A model generated the notes under the pieces. That model was not told where the DNA came from. It did no database searches and saw only the letters and a program-made list of their open reading frames with translations. The translations under genes were made by a program, and so were the position numbers. This document shows, in pieces, positions 7,553-16,483 of a DNA stretch of 64,000 nucleotides. Numbering within the stretch: the first letter of the stretch is position 1; each line of letters begins with the position of its first letter. The stretch lies in assembly GCF_050946405.1 (NCBI RefSeq), contig NZ_JBMNUS010000005.1:209902-273901 (forward strand). Direction: 5' to 3'. The stretch is from Pseudochelatococcus sp050946405. Lineage in GTDB: Bacteria; Pseudomonadota; Alphaproteobacteria; Rhizobiales; Beijerinckiaceae.

Positions 7553-8656
7553 TTATTTACCGGTCGGTAACGTTCTGGCGGGCGATGCATGGTTGCCGTT
7601 GCGCTGATATAGATAGTGGAACAATTGGGCGACTGCGCGGTAGAATTCCGGTGGAATGGCTCGGTCCACTTCGACATGATCGTACATGGACCTTGCGAGA
7701 GCCTTGTCTTCAATGAGCGGAATGTCATGTTTTTGCGCAATTTCGCGAATCGAGAGCGCGATCAGGTCTTTTCCCTTGGCGAGCACCACCGGCGCCCCCC
7801 CTTCCTCGGGAACATAGCGCAGCGCAATCGCATAGTGCGTCGGGTTCGTAACGACCAGCGAGGCGTTGGGAACGGCGCTCATCATGCGCTTGCGCGACCG
7901 ATCCTGAGCTATCGATCGCATGCGCGCCTTCATCAGGGGATCCCCTTCCGACTGGCGCAACTCGTCCTTGATCTCCTGACGCGACATGCGCAGGTCTTTC
8001 CGCCATTTGAAGCGCGACCAGACCAGATCCGCGGCCACCAGCAACACCGTTGCGACGCAGATCGCCGACATCAGGCGCATGGTCAGATTCAGGATGGTTT
8101 CCGGGATCAGACTGGGGTCACTGAACATGGCGTTCACAACGTGGTGCTGCTCCGAGCTCAGCAGAATGGTGCAGACGATGGTAATGATCAGCAGTTTCGC
8201 CACGGACTTCGCGAACTCCACCTGACCCTGAACGCCGAAGATACGCTTGAAGCCGGCCAGGATCGAAAGCCGGGACCATTTGGGCTCGATACGCTCCGGC
8301 GAGAGCCGGGGAGCGTTTTGCAGGATTGACGCCAGAACGCCCCCGACAACGAGGATGCAGACGATCGGCAACAGGAAACCCCCGACACTGACGGCCACGA
8401 GCTGGAGCAATGCAACCGCATCCTGACCGCTGTGAATCCTGATCGATTCGGGCGCGTCGACAAAGAACGTGAGAAACTGACTGAGCACAAGAACGGAATT
8501 GTAAATGAAGAGATAAAGTATCAGGCAAATACCCATGATCGAGAAGAAAACAGCCATTTCGCGCGATTGGGGAACGTTTCCCTTCTCGATCGCATCATGT
8601 ATCTTCTTCTCGGTCGGCTCTTCGGTCTTGCTGTCCGGATCCTCTGACTCTGACAT
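7553..8656 (-). CDS. flhB: Flagellar export switch protein FlhB
   Basis: FlhB sits at the export gate and switches substrate class from rod/hook to filament. The 367-residue protein opens with the typical polar TEEPTEKKIHDAIEKGNVPQ, has four membrane segments (about 36-60, 83-112, 150-167, 190-212), and a cytoplasmic domain with the autocleavage site NPTH at residues 271-274. The cleaved C-terminal domain continues with KGKDLIALSIREIAQKHDIP. A 280-base gap separates it from fliG. Confidence 0.97.
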   Translation of the reverse strand: MSESEDPDSKTEEPTEKKIHDAIEKGNVPQSREMAVFFSIMGICLILYLFIYNSVLVLSQFLTFFVDAPESIRIHSGQDAVALLQLVAVSVGGFLLPIVCILVVGGVLASILQNAPRLSPERIEPKWSRLSILAGFKRIFGVQGQVEFAKSVAKLLIITIVCTILLSSEQHHVVNAMFSDPSLIPETILNLTMRLMSAICVATVLLVAADLVWSRFKWRKDLRMSRQEIKDELRQSEGDPLMKARMRSIAQDRSRKRMMSAVPNASLVVTNPTHYAIALRYVPEEGGAPVVLAKGKDLIALSIREIAQKHDIPLIEDKALARSMYDHVEVDRAIPPEFYRAVAQLFHYLYQRNGNHASPARTLPTGK

Positions 8657-8936
8657 CGACCTATCCGATCTTCCGCTTGATTGCCGCGCTTACCTTTCTC
8701 GTCCGATCGGAACGCGCCGCGTCACTTTCCAAAAACGCTTCGAGGCATCTGCTCGGAAAGTACGTGCGCTTTCAAAAAAAGACGCTTCCGGCAAAAAGAG
8801 CGGCCGGGATATCTTTTAAAGAGCATTTATACATTTTACCGAGACGCGGAAATGATTCAGTTTTTTATCGTAATGCAATTCCGGCGAAAGCAATATCCAC
8901 TTCTACCGGAATTATTTATTGAAAACGCGCCGCACG
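8657..8936. other. AT-richer gap between fliG and flhB
   Basis: The 280 bases upstream of flhB are clearly less GC-rich than their surroundings, especially 8810-8925. A CACTTTCC...GGAAAGT inverted repeat spans about 8727-8762. No open frame looks real. The composition is compatible with an internal promoter for flhB and the genes after it, but no consensus hexamers were convincing. Confidence 0.35.
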
Positions 8937-9968
8937 TCACTGTACGAACATATCTTGTTCGCCGTCGGAGGTAAGGTCGATTTCGCCCCTTCCCGCCATG
9001 TCCAGGGCAAGATCGGTAATGGAGCGCCGGGCCTCGAGCACCTCGCGCTGCGGGATCGGCTGTCCGCTCGCGAGTTCCGTCTCGACCACACGCCGCGACC
9101 TGGAGGGGAGGGCGTTCAGAATGACGTCCCGATAATTCGCGTCCGTGCCGCGCAACGCGATGATGAGCCTCTCGACCGGTACGGCGTCGAACAGGCTCGA
9201 CCGCGCCGCGGGCGTCAGCTTCACGATATCGTCGAAAGTGAAGAGCAGACCCTTCAGAATCTCGGCGGATTTCGGCCTGTCGTTGGCGAGGCTTTGCAGC
9301 ATCTCCTCCATGTGATCCCGATCCATCTTGTTGATGATGTCGGCCATCTTCGCATGGGTATCCGCCCCCATGTTGCGCGAGAAATTCGTCATGAAGTCCT
9401 CGTGCAGGGTGCTTTCGATCACCCGCATGACTTCATCGACGATCGGCTTGCATGCCAGCATTCGCCGGGTGACATTGTTGCGCAGTTCATGCGAGAAATG
9501 CGCCATGACCTTTGCCGCGCACGTCGGCTTCACCCGCGACAGGATGACGGCGATCGTTTGCGGATGCTCCTTCAGGAGATAGCTGGAGAGGATGTTCTCC
9601 GACACGCCGGAGATGCGATCCCAGATCGACTGACTGGAATTCCCGAGCACATCCGCCATGATATCGGAAATCTGCTCCGGCGGCAGAACACCCGTCAGCA
9701 GCTTTTCCACTTCGTGCGCAGTGCCGAACAGGTGAGCGCCGACCTGGAACTGCGCAGAAAATTCATCCGCCAGACGTTCCTGCTGCTCCGGCGGGATGGA
9801 TCCCAGCGCCGCGGCGGAGCGGGTGATCAGCTTTATCTCTTCCGCGGTGAAATGCTTGAGCAAACGACCCGCCGCCGGATTGCCGACGGTCAGAAGCAGC
9901 GCGGCGACGCGGTCCACGCCCTTTCTGAGGGAGACGGTTTTGCGGCTAACCGATTCCTGAACGCTCAT
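8937..9968 (-). CDS. fliG: Flagellar motor switch protein FliG
   Basis: FliG couples stator force to the rotor and sits on the MS ring. The 343-residue protein has the N-terminal FliF-binding domain, the middle domain with the EHPQT motif (SYLLKEHPQTIAVILSRVKP), and the C-terminal torque helix region with the charged stretch DIVKLTPAARSSLFDAVPVE and RGTDANYRDVILNALPSRSR. It lies in motA-fliM-fliN-fliG order with gaps of about 100 bases to fliN. Confidence 0.97.
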   Translation of the reverse strand: MSVQESVSRKTVSLRKGVDRVAALLLTVGNPAAGRLLKHFTAEEIKLITRSAAALGSIPPEQQERLADEFSAQFQVGAHLFGTAHEVEKLLTGVLPPEQISDIMADVLGNSSQSIWDRISGVSENILSSYLLKEHPQTIAVILSRVKPTCAAKVMAHFSHELRNNVTRRMLACKPIVDEVMRVIESTLHEDFMTNFSRNMGADTHAKMADIINKMDRDHMEEMLQSLANDRPKSAEILKGLLFTFDDIVKLTPAARSSLFDAVPVERLIIALRGTDANYRDVILNALPSRSRRVVETELASGQPIPQREVLEARRSITDLALDMAGRGEIDLTSDGEQDMFVQ

Positions 9969-10083
9969 CGTGATTCACCCAGATATCCGTGCCGTTTCCG
10001 GCCACCGACTCCCGCGCCGGGAAACCGGGCACGGACGAGGCAGATTCCGTTCCCATCCGAAACGCGTGCGATGCGCAGGCGCG

Positions 10084-10470
10084 TCACGCCGACGCGTCGT
10101 CAGCCGACGGCCCGACGATTTCGGTAAGCTGCACCCCGAAACGTGAATTGTCGTCCTCGACGACCACGACCTCGCCTCGCGCGATCACTCTGCCGTTGAC
10201 CACCACGTCCACCGGTTCGCCGACCCGATGATCGAGCGGCACGACAGCGCCTCGTCCCAGCTTCATCAGCGCGGCGACAGGCATTGTCGCCGAGCCGAGC
10301 ACAACCTGAACGAGCACGGGGATTCGCTTGATCGTGTCGAAATTACGCGGTTCCATACCGTTCGCAGCCTGACGATGATCTCCATTGACGGAGGAAAACT
10401 GGTGACGCTGGTAAGCCAGTCCCGCATCGTCCAGTTCCGGTGCGTCCAGATTGTCGGCGTCCTGAGACAT
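10084..10470 (-). CDS. fliN: Flagellar motor switch protein FliN
   Basis: FliN forms the base of the C ring. The 128-residue protein has a variable N-terminus and the SpoA domain: IKRIPVLVQVVLGSATMPVA, LMKLGRGAVVPLDHRVGEPV, VNGRVIARGEVVVVEDDNSR. Length and domain fit family members of 90-200 residues. It follows fliM after about 100 bases. Confidence 0.96.
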   Translation of the reverse strand: MSQDADNLDAPELDDAGLAYQRHQFSSVNGDHRQAANGMEPRNFDTIKRIPVLVQVVLGSATMPVAALMKLGRGAVVPLDHRVGEPVDVVVNGRVIARGEVVVVEDDNSRFGVQLTEIVGPSADDASA

Positions 10471-10571
10471 TTCGTCATTTTCCTGTATTCAAGGCCCGTC
10501 GCTGCAAATGTCCAACGTCGGAACGCAGCGCATTTCGGATTGAGATCGGCATAGCCACCCGGCGGGATGCA

Positions 10572-11510
10572 CTACCGGGAGAGAATGTCGTCGATGATAT
10601 CCTTTTTCTTGTCAATGATTTCCTCGATCCGCAGGCCGTAAGCCCCGTCCGATTTGCCGAGAAAACATCTGAAAACCGGTTCGTCCTCGCTTTCGAGCGT
10701 CACCAGCGTCCGCGGATTGGCTTGCAGTTCGATCGTCTGACCGACGGTCAGCCCGGCAATCTCCTCCAGCGTCATGTAGCGCTTCTCGAGAACAGCCTGA
10801 AGCGACACCTCCGCGCGCTGCACCTCCGATTCGATCTGTTTGCTCCAGCGCGGATCGCGGATCGTCGGCTCGCTGGAAATAACTCGGGAGAGGCTCTGGC
10901 GCATCGGCGTCAAGGCGGATTGCGGGATGATGACGAACATTTCGCCGCCGCGATTCAGCGCCTGGACGAGAAACTTCGCCGCTACGGAGGGGCTGTTGCG
11001 CCTGCCGATAACGGCGAAGTCCATGCGCGTTTCGGTGCGTTCGAGCCTGAACTGTGTCTGGGCGACGAGCGCGAAAGCCGATTGCAGCGCCCTGCCGATC
11101 TGCTCGAAAATCATATGGGCGATGCGGATCTCGATGGTCGAGAACGCTCGCTCGTCGTCAAGCGGCGGCTCCGCGTCGTCGGCGCCCAGAAGCACCTCCA
11201 CCATGGAGAAGATGAAGTCCCGGTCAAAGCCCACGAGAACCTGACTGTCCCACTGGACGGCCTGAAAAACGCCGGCGATGGCGTTCGACTCGTACAACTC
11301 GAGGATGTCGTTGATCCGGCCGCTTTCGATTGTGCTCAGCGAGCAATAGGCGGGCGAAGCCGCGATGTGCCGGAAACTCTCGACCCAGCTCGTCGTCATG
11401 CGGTCGAAAATGACATGCAGCATCGGCAGCCTGTCCAGAGACAGGCCGGTGGAGTCCAGCAGGCGGTCGCGCACCTTGCCCTCGGAAGAAGTTGTCCGGG
11501 CGAAGCTCAT
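10572..11510 (-). CDS. fliM: Flagellar motor switch protein FliM
   Basis: FliM forms the C ring between FliG and FliN and in enteric bacteria binds CheY-P. The 312-residue protein has the middle CheC-like domain (MTTSWVESFRHIAASPAYCS; DFIFSMVEVLLGADDAEPPL) and the C-terminal SpoA domain (AEVSLQAVLEKRYMTLEEIA; GLTVGQTIELQANP). The usual N-terminal CheY-binding peptide (EIDALL-like) is not evident in MSFARTTSSEGKVRDRLLDS. The gene directly follows the motA stop with two bases between. Confidence 0.95.
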   Translation of the reverse strand: MSFARTTSSEGKVRDRLLDSTGLSLDRLPMLHVIFDRMTTSWVESFRHIAASPAYCSLSTIESGRINDILELYESNAIAGVFQAVQWDSQVLVGFDRDFIFSMVEVLLGADDAEPPLDDERAFSTIEIRIAHMIFEQIGRALQSAFALVAQTQFRLERTETRMDFAVIGRRNSPSVAAKFLVQALNRGGEMFVIIPQSALTPMRQSLSRVISSEPTIRDPRWSKQIESEVQRAEVSLQAVLEKRYMTLEEIAGLTVGQTIELQANPRTLVTLESEDEPVFRCFLGKSDGAYGLRIEEIIDKKKDIIDDILSR

Positions 11511-11512
11511 GC

Positions 11513-12421
11513 TCAGGCGGCCTCCTGCTGCTCGGGTTCGGCATCCGCCGCAGGTTTGTTCTGGCCCGGCGACATCATTTCATTCTCGACGTCGTTGATG
11601 GACGGCCGCTCGTAGGAGCTGATCGCCTTGCGTCCGTGTTCGATCGCGATCTGCGGCATCGCGCCGTTCATGAAGGCGACAAGCGACTGTTTCACGATCA
11701 GATAGGGCTGCATCTGCTTTTCACGGGTTGACTTGATCTTCGCCGCCAGCGGCGCGAAAAGGCCGTAGGAGGCGAAAATGCCGGTAAACGTGCCGACGAG
11801 CGCAGCGCCGAGCAGGGCGCCCAGCAGGGCGGGCGCCTGGTCGATGGCGCCCATGGCCTTGATGATGCCGAGCACGGCGGCCACGATCCCCAGCGCCGGC
11901 AACCCCTCTGCGACGCTATTCATGCTATGATAGGGTTTCAGCCGGTTACGGCGCAACGTGGCGATTTCCTCGTCCATCAGCGCCTCGAGTTCATGCGGCC
12001 TTGCGTTGCCGATGACGATGAGGCGCACGTAGTCGCAGATGTAGGAAGTCAGCTCGTTGTCGGCGAGGATCTTGGGGAAGTTGGCGAAAACGGAAGAATT
12101 GGCCGGGTCGTCGACATGCGTTTCCACCTCGTTGCGCGGGCGCGTCCGCACGAGGCGCATCAGGGCGAACAGCAGGCCCAGCAGCGCGAGATGATCCGTG
12201 GACTTGGGCACCTTGCCAAGCAGGGCCTCCATCGTCGCCCGCCCGGTGTCGATCTGTACGCTCCATGGATGGGCGACGATGAAGGCGCCTGCCGCCATGC
12301 CGAAAATAATGACGAATTCCCACGGCTGCCAGATCACGCCGACATGACCGCCCATGGCGACGAAACCGCCCAACATGGAGCCGACGGCCACAAGCAGGCC
12401 TATGAAAAATCCCATCGACAA
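11513..12421 (-). CDS. motA: Flagellar stator subunit MotA
   Basis: MotA is the proton-channel stator subunit in the inner membrane. The 302-residue protein has four membrane segments (about 3-25, 33-50, 177-192, 200-222), the cytoplasmic loop between the second and third, and the conserved MNSVAEGLPALGIVAAVLGI region. The C-terminus after about residue 275 is an acidic, low-complexity tail. It is the first gene of the leftward operon. No motB is adjacent, which is the rhizobial arrangement. Confidence 0.96.
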   Translation of the reverse strand: MSMGFFIGLLVAVGSMLGGFVAMGGHVGVIWQPWEFVIIFGMAAGAFIVAHPWSVQIDTGRATMEALLGKVPKSTDHLALLGLLFALMRLVRTRPRNEVETHVDDPANSSVFANFPKILADNELTSYICDYVRLIVIGNARPHELEALMDEEIATLRRNRLKPYHSMNSVAEGLPALGIVAAVLGIIKAMGAIDQAPALLGALLGAALVGTFTGIFASYGLFAPLAAKIKSTREKQMQPYLIVKQSLVAFMNGAMPQIAIEHGRKAISSYERPSINDVENEMMSPGQNKPAADAEPEQQEAA

Positions 12422-12737
12422 ACTCCCGCGCGATTAAGTCGGCGCTTCCGCGGGCCCCGTCACGCGAACCCGTTCACGTAGAGAAACGGCGCGGTTCGAG
12501 AGCCGCAGGAAACGCAATAACCGGATTATCACCATGGCTGCCGGATACTTCGAGGCATCACGATAGGGCTGCAAGCTTGCGCGAGGCTGGGCCGCGCCGT
12601 CTGCCGCCGCGCTCGCCGGGCGTGGACAGCTCCGGGCAAGCTTCGTGCGGTAAAAGTCGCCGAAAGCGAAGGTGGCGTCGTGGCTCCGGCTTCCCTTGGC
12701 GCGGATCTGTACCGTCCTTCAAAGCAGGGGGCTGGCC
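12422..12737. other. Divergent intergenic region between motA and the DUF1217 gene
   Basis: This 316-base region must hold promoters for both flagellar operons. It contains two AAGCTT sites, at about 12573 (inside the small palindrome GCAAGCTTGC) and about 12639. No confident sigma-70, sigma-28 or sigma-54 consensus was found by eye, and no gene is visible. Confidence 0.5.
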
Positions 12738-14189
12738 ATGGTCGGGCTGCAATCGTCGTATCTGAATTATCAGGTTGTTGTTCGCGATCTGGACAAGGCG
12801 TTGTCGCGCAAGGCGGCGGAGCCGGTCGTCGCGCGGGAGATCGCCCGCTTTACCGAGGGGGCTTCCGGTATTCAGTCCGTCAACGACCTGTTCGACGACA
12901 TCGGGATTTATAACTTTGCCGTCAGGGCTTACGGCATGGAAGAGCTGGTGGGCTCGTATGCCCTGCTGCGCAAGGTTATCAGCGGCGGCACGGGAGAGGG
13001 CGGCTATGCGGCGCGGCTGTCGGACGGCCGGTATCTCGATCTGGCGAGTGCGTTTCTGGTCGTGGGGGAAGGTGTGGCGCCTTCGGCCCTGTATGTCAGC
13101 GGCGATGGTGTGGCGCAGCGTTATCGGGACGGTATCAAGGGTGCCGGCGATCGTGCGCTGGCGCGCTTGGACGAGGATATCGCCGCCTACGAGCAGGCCG
13201 TGAACGGTTCGGGATTCTATTCTTTCAGCGATCTGGTGGCCAATGATACGGCGCTGATCTTCAGCCTGAAGGCCTATGGCCTCGAGCGTCTTGTCGGTCA
13301 GATCGACGAGGTGAGGGAGACGCTCAAGGGGGCGGGCGCAAAGATCGATTTTCAGGATGCGACGGAGAGCTGGAACTTCGATCAGTTCCGGCTCAAATTC
13401 GGCGTCAGCGGCGGCAAGGTCAACTATCAGGATACGGTGATCGCCAAGTACCGCGAGGCGGCCTACAGCGTCGGCACGCAGTTGACGGAGTCTGTCGACG
13501 AGCATGTTTCCGATTTTCTGACCGGGCTGTCCGGGATCGCGACCGTGGACGATCTGTTGAAGAACTGGGAAGTGCTTTCCGTGGGGTTGCGGGCCTATGA
13601 TCTGGATCGCTTCATCCTGAGCGACAAGGATGCGCTCGCCGCGGCCCTGAAGGGCGATACGCGGGCTATCGATTTCCGGAGCGATGAGGAGCGTGAGAAC
13701 TTCCTGGCCTTCAAGTCGGCTTTTGCCTTCGATGCGAAGGGGAATACGGTTATGGCGAGCCTTGTGCGCGACATCGACGAGGCCGTGAAGGGATATGTGC
13801 GGCATACGCTTGAGATCGATCTGGGCAAGGAAGACACCAACGTGCGCCTGGCGCTCAATTTCCAGCGCCGGGCCGGCGAGATCACGTCGGCATACGACAT
13901 TCTGGCCGATGAAGGGTTGGCGACGGTGGTGCGCACCGCATTCGGCATTCCTTCGGAAACGGCGACCGCCGATATCGATGCGCAGGCGCGGATGATATTG
14001 AGCCGTATTAATATCGAGGATTTTCAGGATCCTGAAAAGGTCGAAAAACTGATAGCGCGCTTCCTGCTGATGGCCGATGTGGAAGAAGGTGCGGCGAACG
14101 CGCCCATCCTGACGCTTTTCAACGGCGGTACGGGGTTGGCGGATTTGAGCTACGATCTGCTGTATGCCTACCATTCTGGAAAGTCTTGA
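12738..14189 (+). CDS. DUF1217 flagellar-locus protein with four internal repeats
   Basis: This 483-residue protein matches the DUF1217 proteins found in rhizobial flagellar clusters beside flgF. Their exact role is not established. Four repeated modules of about 110 residues can be seen, each centred on an AYG/AYD motif: IYNFAVRAYGMEEL (about 60), FSLKAYGLERLVG (about 175), VGLRAYDLDRFIL (about 285) and VVRTAFGIPS (about 396). I start at the ATG at 12738 because AGGGGG precedes it; an earlier frame start adds 22 arbitrary residues. It opens the rightward operon and ends 7 bases before flgF. Confidence 0.88.
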   Translation: MVGLQSSYLNYQVVVRDLDKALSRKAAEPVVAREIARFTEGASGIQSVNDLFDDIGIYNFAVRAYGMEELVGSYALLRKVISGGTGEGGYAARLSDGRYLDLASAFLVVGEGVAPSALYVSGDGVAQRYRDGIKGAGDRALARLDEDIAAYEQAVNGSGFYSFSDLVANDTALIFSLKAYGLERLVGQIDEVRETLKGAGAKIDFQDATESWNFDQFRLKFGVSGGKVNYQDTVIAKYREAAYSVGTQLTESVDEHVSDFLTGLSGIATVDDLLKNWEVLSVGLRAYDLDRFILSDKDALAAALKGDTRAIDFRSDEERENFLAFKSAFAFDAKGNTVMASLVRDIDEAVKGYVRHTLEIDLGKEDTNVRLALNFQRRAGEITSAYDILADEGLATVVRTAFGIPSETATADIDAQARMILSRINIEDFQDPEKVEKLIARFLLMADVEEGAANAPILTLFNGGTGLADLSYDLLYAYHSGKS

Positions 14190-14196
14190 GGATAGC

Positions 14197-14925
14197 ATGC
14201 AATCAGGTCTGTATGTAACGTTATCCGGTCAGATCTCGCTTGAGCGCCACATGCAGGCGGTGGCGAACAACGTCGCCAATATCAATACGGCGGGATTTCG
14301 GGCTGAAGGCTCGACTTTCGAGAGCGTGCTGTCGCGCACGGGTCGGGTACCCGTTGCTTTCGCCGGCAGCGGCAAGGCCTTTCTGTCGCAGCAGGCGGGG
14401 CCGTTGTCCCAGACGGGCAATCCGCTCGATCTCGCTGTCAGAGGCGACGCATGGTTCGCCGTGCAGACGCCGACCGGCGTGCGCTACAGCCGCGACGGGC
14501 GGCTGACGATGACCGACATGGGCGATATCGTCACCGTTACCGGCCATTCGCTGCTGGACCAGGGCGGTGCGCCGCTCGCTGTCGATCCTCTCGGCGGCGA
14601 GATCGTGGTTGCGGCGGATGGCACTGTCTCGCAGGGTGGCAATATCGTCGGAGTCGTCGGGCTCTTCCAGATCGCCGGCGACGCCGATCTGCACCGGGCG
14701 GTCGATGGTACCGTCGCGGTCAGCGCGAATGCCGTCGCGCCGGCGGAGGATTTTGTCAGCGTCGGCGTCGTTCAGGGATATGTCGAGGGCTCGAACGTCA
14801 GTCCCGTTATCGAGATGACGCGCCTCATCGATGTGCAGAGGCGGTTCGAGCAGGCGGCGACGGCTGCGAGCTCGATGGAGAACGCCTTGAACCAGACTAT
14901 CCGCGATCTCGGGCCGACATCCTGA
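14197..14925 (+). CDS. flgF: Flagellar rod protein FlgF
   Basis: FlgF is a proximal-rod subunit. The 242-residue protein has SLERHMQAVANNVANINTAG near the N-terminus and the C-terminal VEGSNVSPVIEMTRLIDVQR. The ATG at 14197 follows GAGGATAGC. The stop codon lies within a short tandem duplication that also supplies the sequence before fliI. Distinguished from FlgG by the shorter length and by the separate flgG at 4794-5585. Confidence 0.95.
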   Translation: MQSGLYVTLSGQISLERHMQAVANNVANINTAGFRAEGSTFESVLSRTGRVPVAFAGSGKAFLSQQAGPLSQTGNPLDLAVRGDAWFAVQTPTGVRYSRDGRLTMTDMGDIVTVTGHSLLDQGGAPLAVDPLGGEIVVAADGTVSQGGNIVGVVGLFQIAGDADLHRAVDGTVAVSANAVAPAEDFVSVGVVQGYVEGSNVSPVIEMTRLIDVQRRFEQAATAASSMENALNQTIRDLGPTS

Positions 14926-14952
14926 TCGGAAATCCTTGCTGATCGGAAATCC
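14922..14952. repeat. 17-bp tandem duplication at the flgF/fliI junction
   Basis: CTGATCGGAAATCC occurs at 14922-14935 and again at 14939-14952, period 17. The first copy contains the flgF stop codon and the second lies immediately before the fliI ATG. The duplication therefore created most of the spacer and any ribosome-binding sequence of fliI. Confidence 0.75.
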
Positions 14953-16383
14953 ATGAGCACAGCCAATGCATCTCGCAGCCCCGACGGGTCCGATTCCGGG
15001 ATGCGTATATCCGCAGATGAAGAGCGGACGAAGCCGGGTGCGGGCACTGCTCCCGTCTGGCCACGCAACACGCTGGCGCGGCTGGAAGAGGCCGTGCTGG
15101 CGTGTGATCGCGACATTCCGCTCGTGCGGGCCGGCGGCTCGATCCGCGAGGTGACGACTGCCTATTGCCGCGTTGCCGGGCTGTCCCGTCAGGTGCGGCT
15201 TGGTGACCGCGTGGTTTTCGAGGGTGGCGGGCTTCCGGGCGAGGTTGTCCGCGTCGATGAAGCGGGCGCGACGATCAAGCCGTTCGGCAATCAGATCGAG
15301 GCGGGTATCGGCGCGGGTGTGTTTCGCCATGGCGCCATGACGGTGCGACCCGATGCGAGTTGGAAAGGGCGTGTACTCAACGCCTTTTGCGAACCGATCG
15401 ACGAGGGCGGCCTGCTTGCCGCCGGCGACCGGGAGATGCCGGTCGACATGCCGCCGCCGGCGGCGCTCACCCGCGCGCGCGTCACCGAGCCCCTGCGCAC
15501 GGGGGTGCGTCTGATCGATCTTTTCACGCCGCTGTGTTTCGGCCAGCGCATCGGGATTTTCGCGGGATCCGGCGTCGGCAAATCGACCTTGCTGGGCATG
15601 CTGGCGCGCGCGAAGGGGTTCGATACGGTGGTCGTGGCGCTGGTCGGCGAGCGCGGGCGCGAGGTGCGGGAGTTTCTGGAGGGGCCGCTCGCCGCGAACC
15701 GCAATCGCGCCATCATCGTCGTCTCGACGGGTGACGAAAGCCCGATGATGCGGCGCATGGCGCCCCGCGCGGCGACGGCGGTTGCCGAGTACTTTCGCGA
15801 CCTGGGCGAGTCCGTGCTGCTGATCGTGGATTCGGTCACTCGCTATGCGCATGCGGCCCGCGATGTCGCGCTGGCGGCCGGGGAGCCGGCGGTGGCGCGC
15901 GGCTATGCGCCGAGCGTGTTCAGCGATCTGCCGCGGTTGCTGGAGCGGGCGGGGCCGGGTGTCGAGGGTGGCGGCACGATCACGGGTATCTTTTCCGTTC
16001 TCGTCGATGGCGACGACCATAACGATCCGGTGGCGGACAACATCCGCGGCACGTTGGACGGGCATATCGTGCTCGACCGCAGCATTGCCGATCAGGGGCG
16101 TTATCCGGCCGGCAACGTGCTCAGCTCCATTTCACGGCTTGCGACGTTTTCATGGACACCGGAGCAGCGCAATCTCCTGCGCCGCATGCGCGCGATGATC
16201 GCGCGTTTCGAGGATACGCGCGACCTGCGCCTCGTCGGCGGCTATCAACAGGGCCTCGATGCGGAGCTGGATCAGGCCGTGGCGCTCGTGCCGCGCATCT
16301 ACGAGGCGCTGCGGCAGGATTTCGATGCGCCGATGAGCGAGGATCCGTTTCAGGAGTTGGCCAACGCGCTGCGTCCCGAATAG
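14953..16383 (+). CDS. fliI: Flagellum-specific ATPase FliI
   Basis: FliI is the export ATPase at the cytoplasmic face of the export gate. The 476-residue protein has the Walker A motif GSGVGKST at residues 205-212, a Walker B strand VLLIVDSVTRYAHA, and the type III ATPase signature region PPPAALTRARVTEPLRTGVR. An N-terminal extension of about 35 polar residues precedes the beta-barrel domain. No fliH or fliJ gene is adjacent; a FliJ-like gene is at 25072-25470. Confidence 0.96.
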   Translation: MSTANASRSPDGSDSGMRISADEERTKPGAGTAPVWPRNTLARLEEAVLACDRDIPLVRAGGSIREVTTAYCRVAGLSRQVRLGDRVVFEGGGLPGEVVRVDEAGATIKPFGNQIEAGIGAGVFRHGAMTVRPDASWKGRVLNAFCEPIDEGGLLAAGDREMPVDMPPPAALTRARVTEPLRTGVRLIDLFTPLCFGQRIGIFAGSGVGKSTLLGMLARAKGFDTVVVALVGERGREVREFLEGPLAANRNRAIIVVSTGDESPMMRRMAPRAATAVAEYFRDLGESVLLIVDSVTRYAHAARDVALAAGEPAVARGYAPSVFSDLPRLLERAGPGVEGGGTITGIFSVLVDGDDHNDPVADNIRGTLDGHIVLDRSIADQGRYPAGNVLSSISRLATFSWTPEQRNLLRRMRAMIARFEDTRDLRLVGGYQQGLDAELDQAVALVPRIYEALRQDFDAPMSEDPFQELANALRPE

Positions 16384-16483
16384 GTGCCGTTAACTTTCCG
16401 TCAATTCATTCGCCGTGGTGAGCCTCGCGCAAGGCACATGGTGTTCATTGATCCTGCGCGAATTTTCAGCGATGGAGCTGACC

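Noticed and set aside
8826..8845. TACATTTTACCG upstream of flhB resembling the flank of the 34-bp palindrome
   Set aside because: Only about 12 bases match position 75-86, and neither the palindrome nor the 48-bp unit follows; chance or a decayed fragment cannot be told apart.
12422..12737. Sigma-28 or sigma-54 promoters for the flagellar operons
   Set aside because: Partial matches such as TAAAAGT near 12650 lack a correctly spaced second element.
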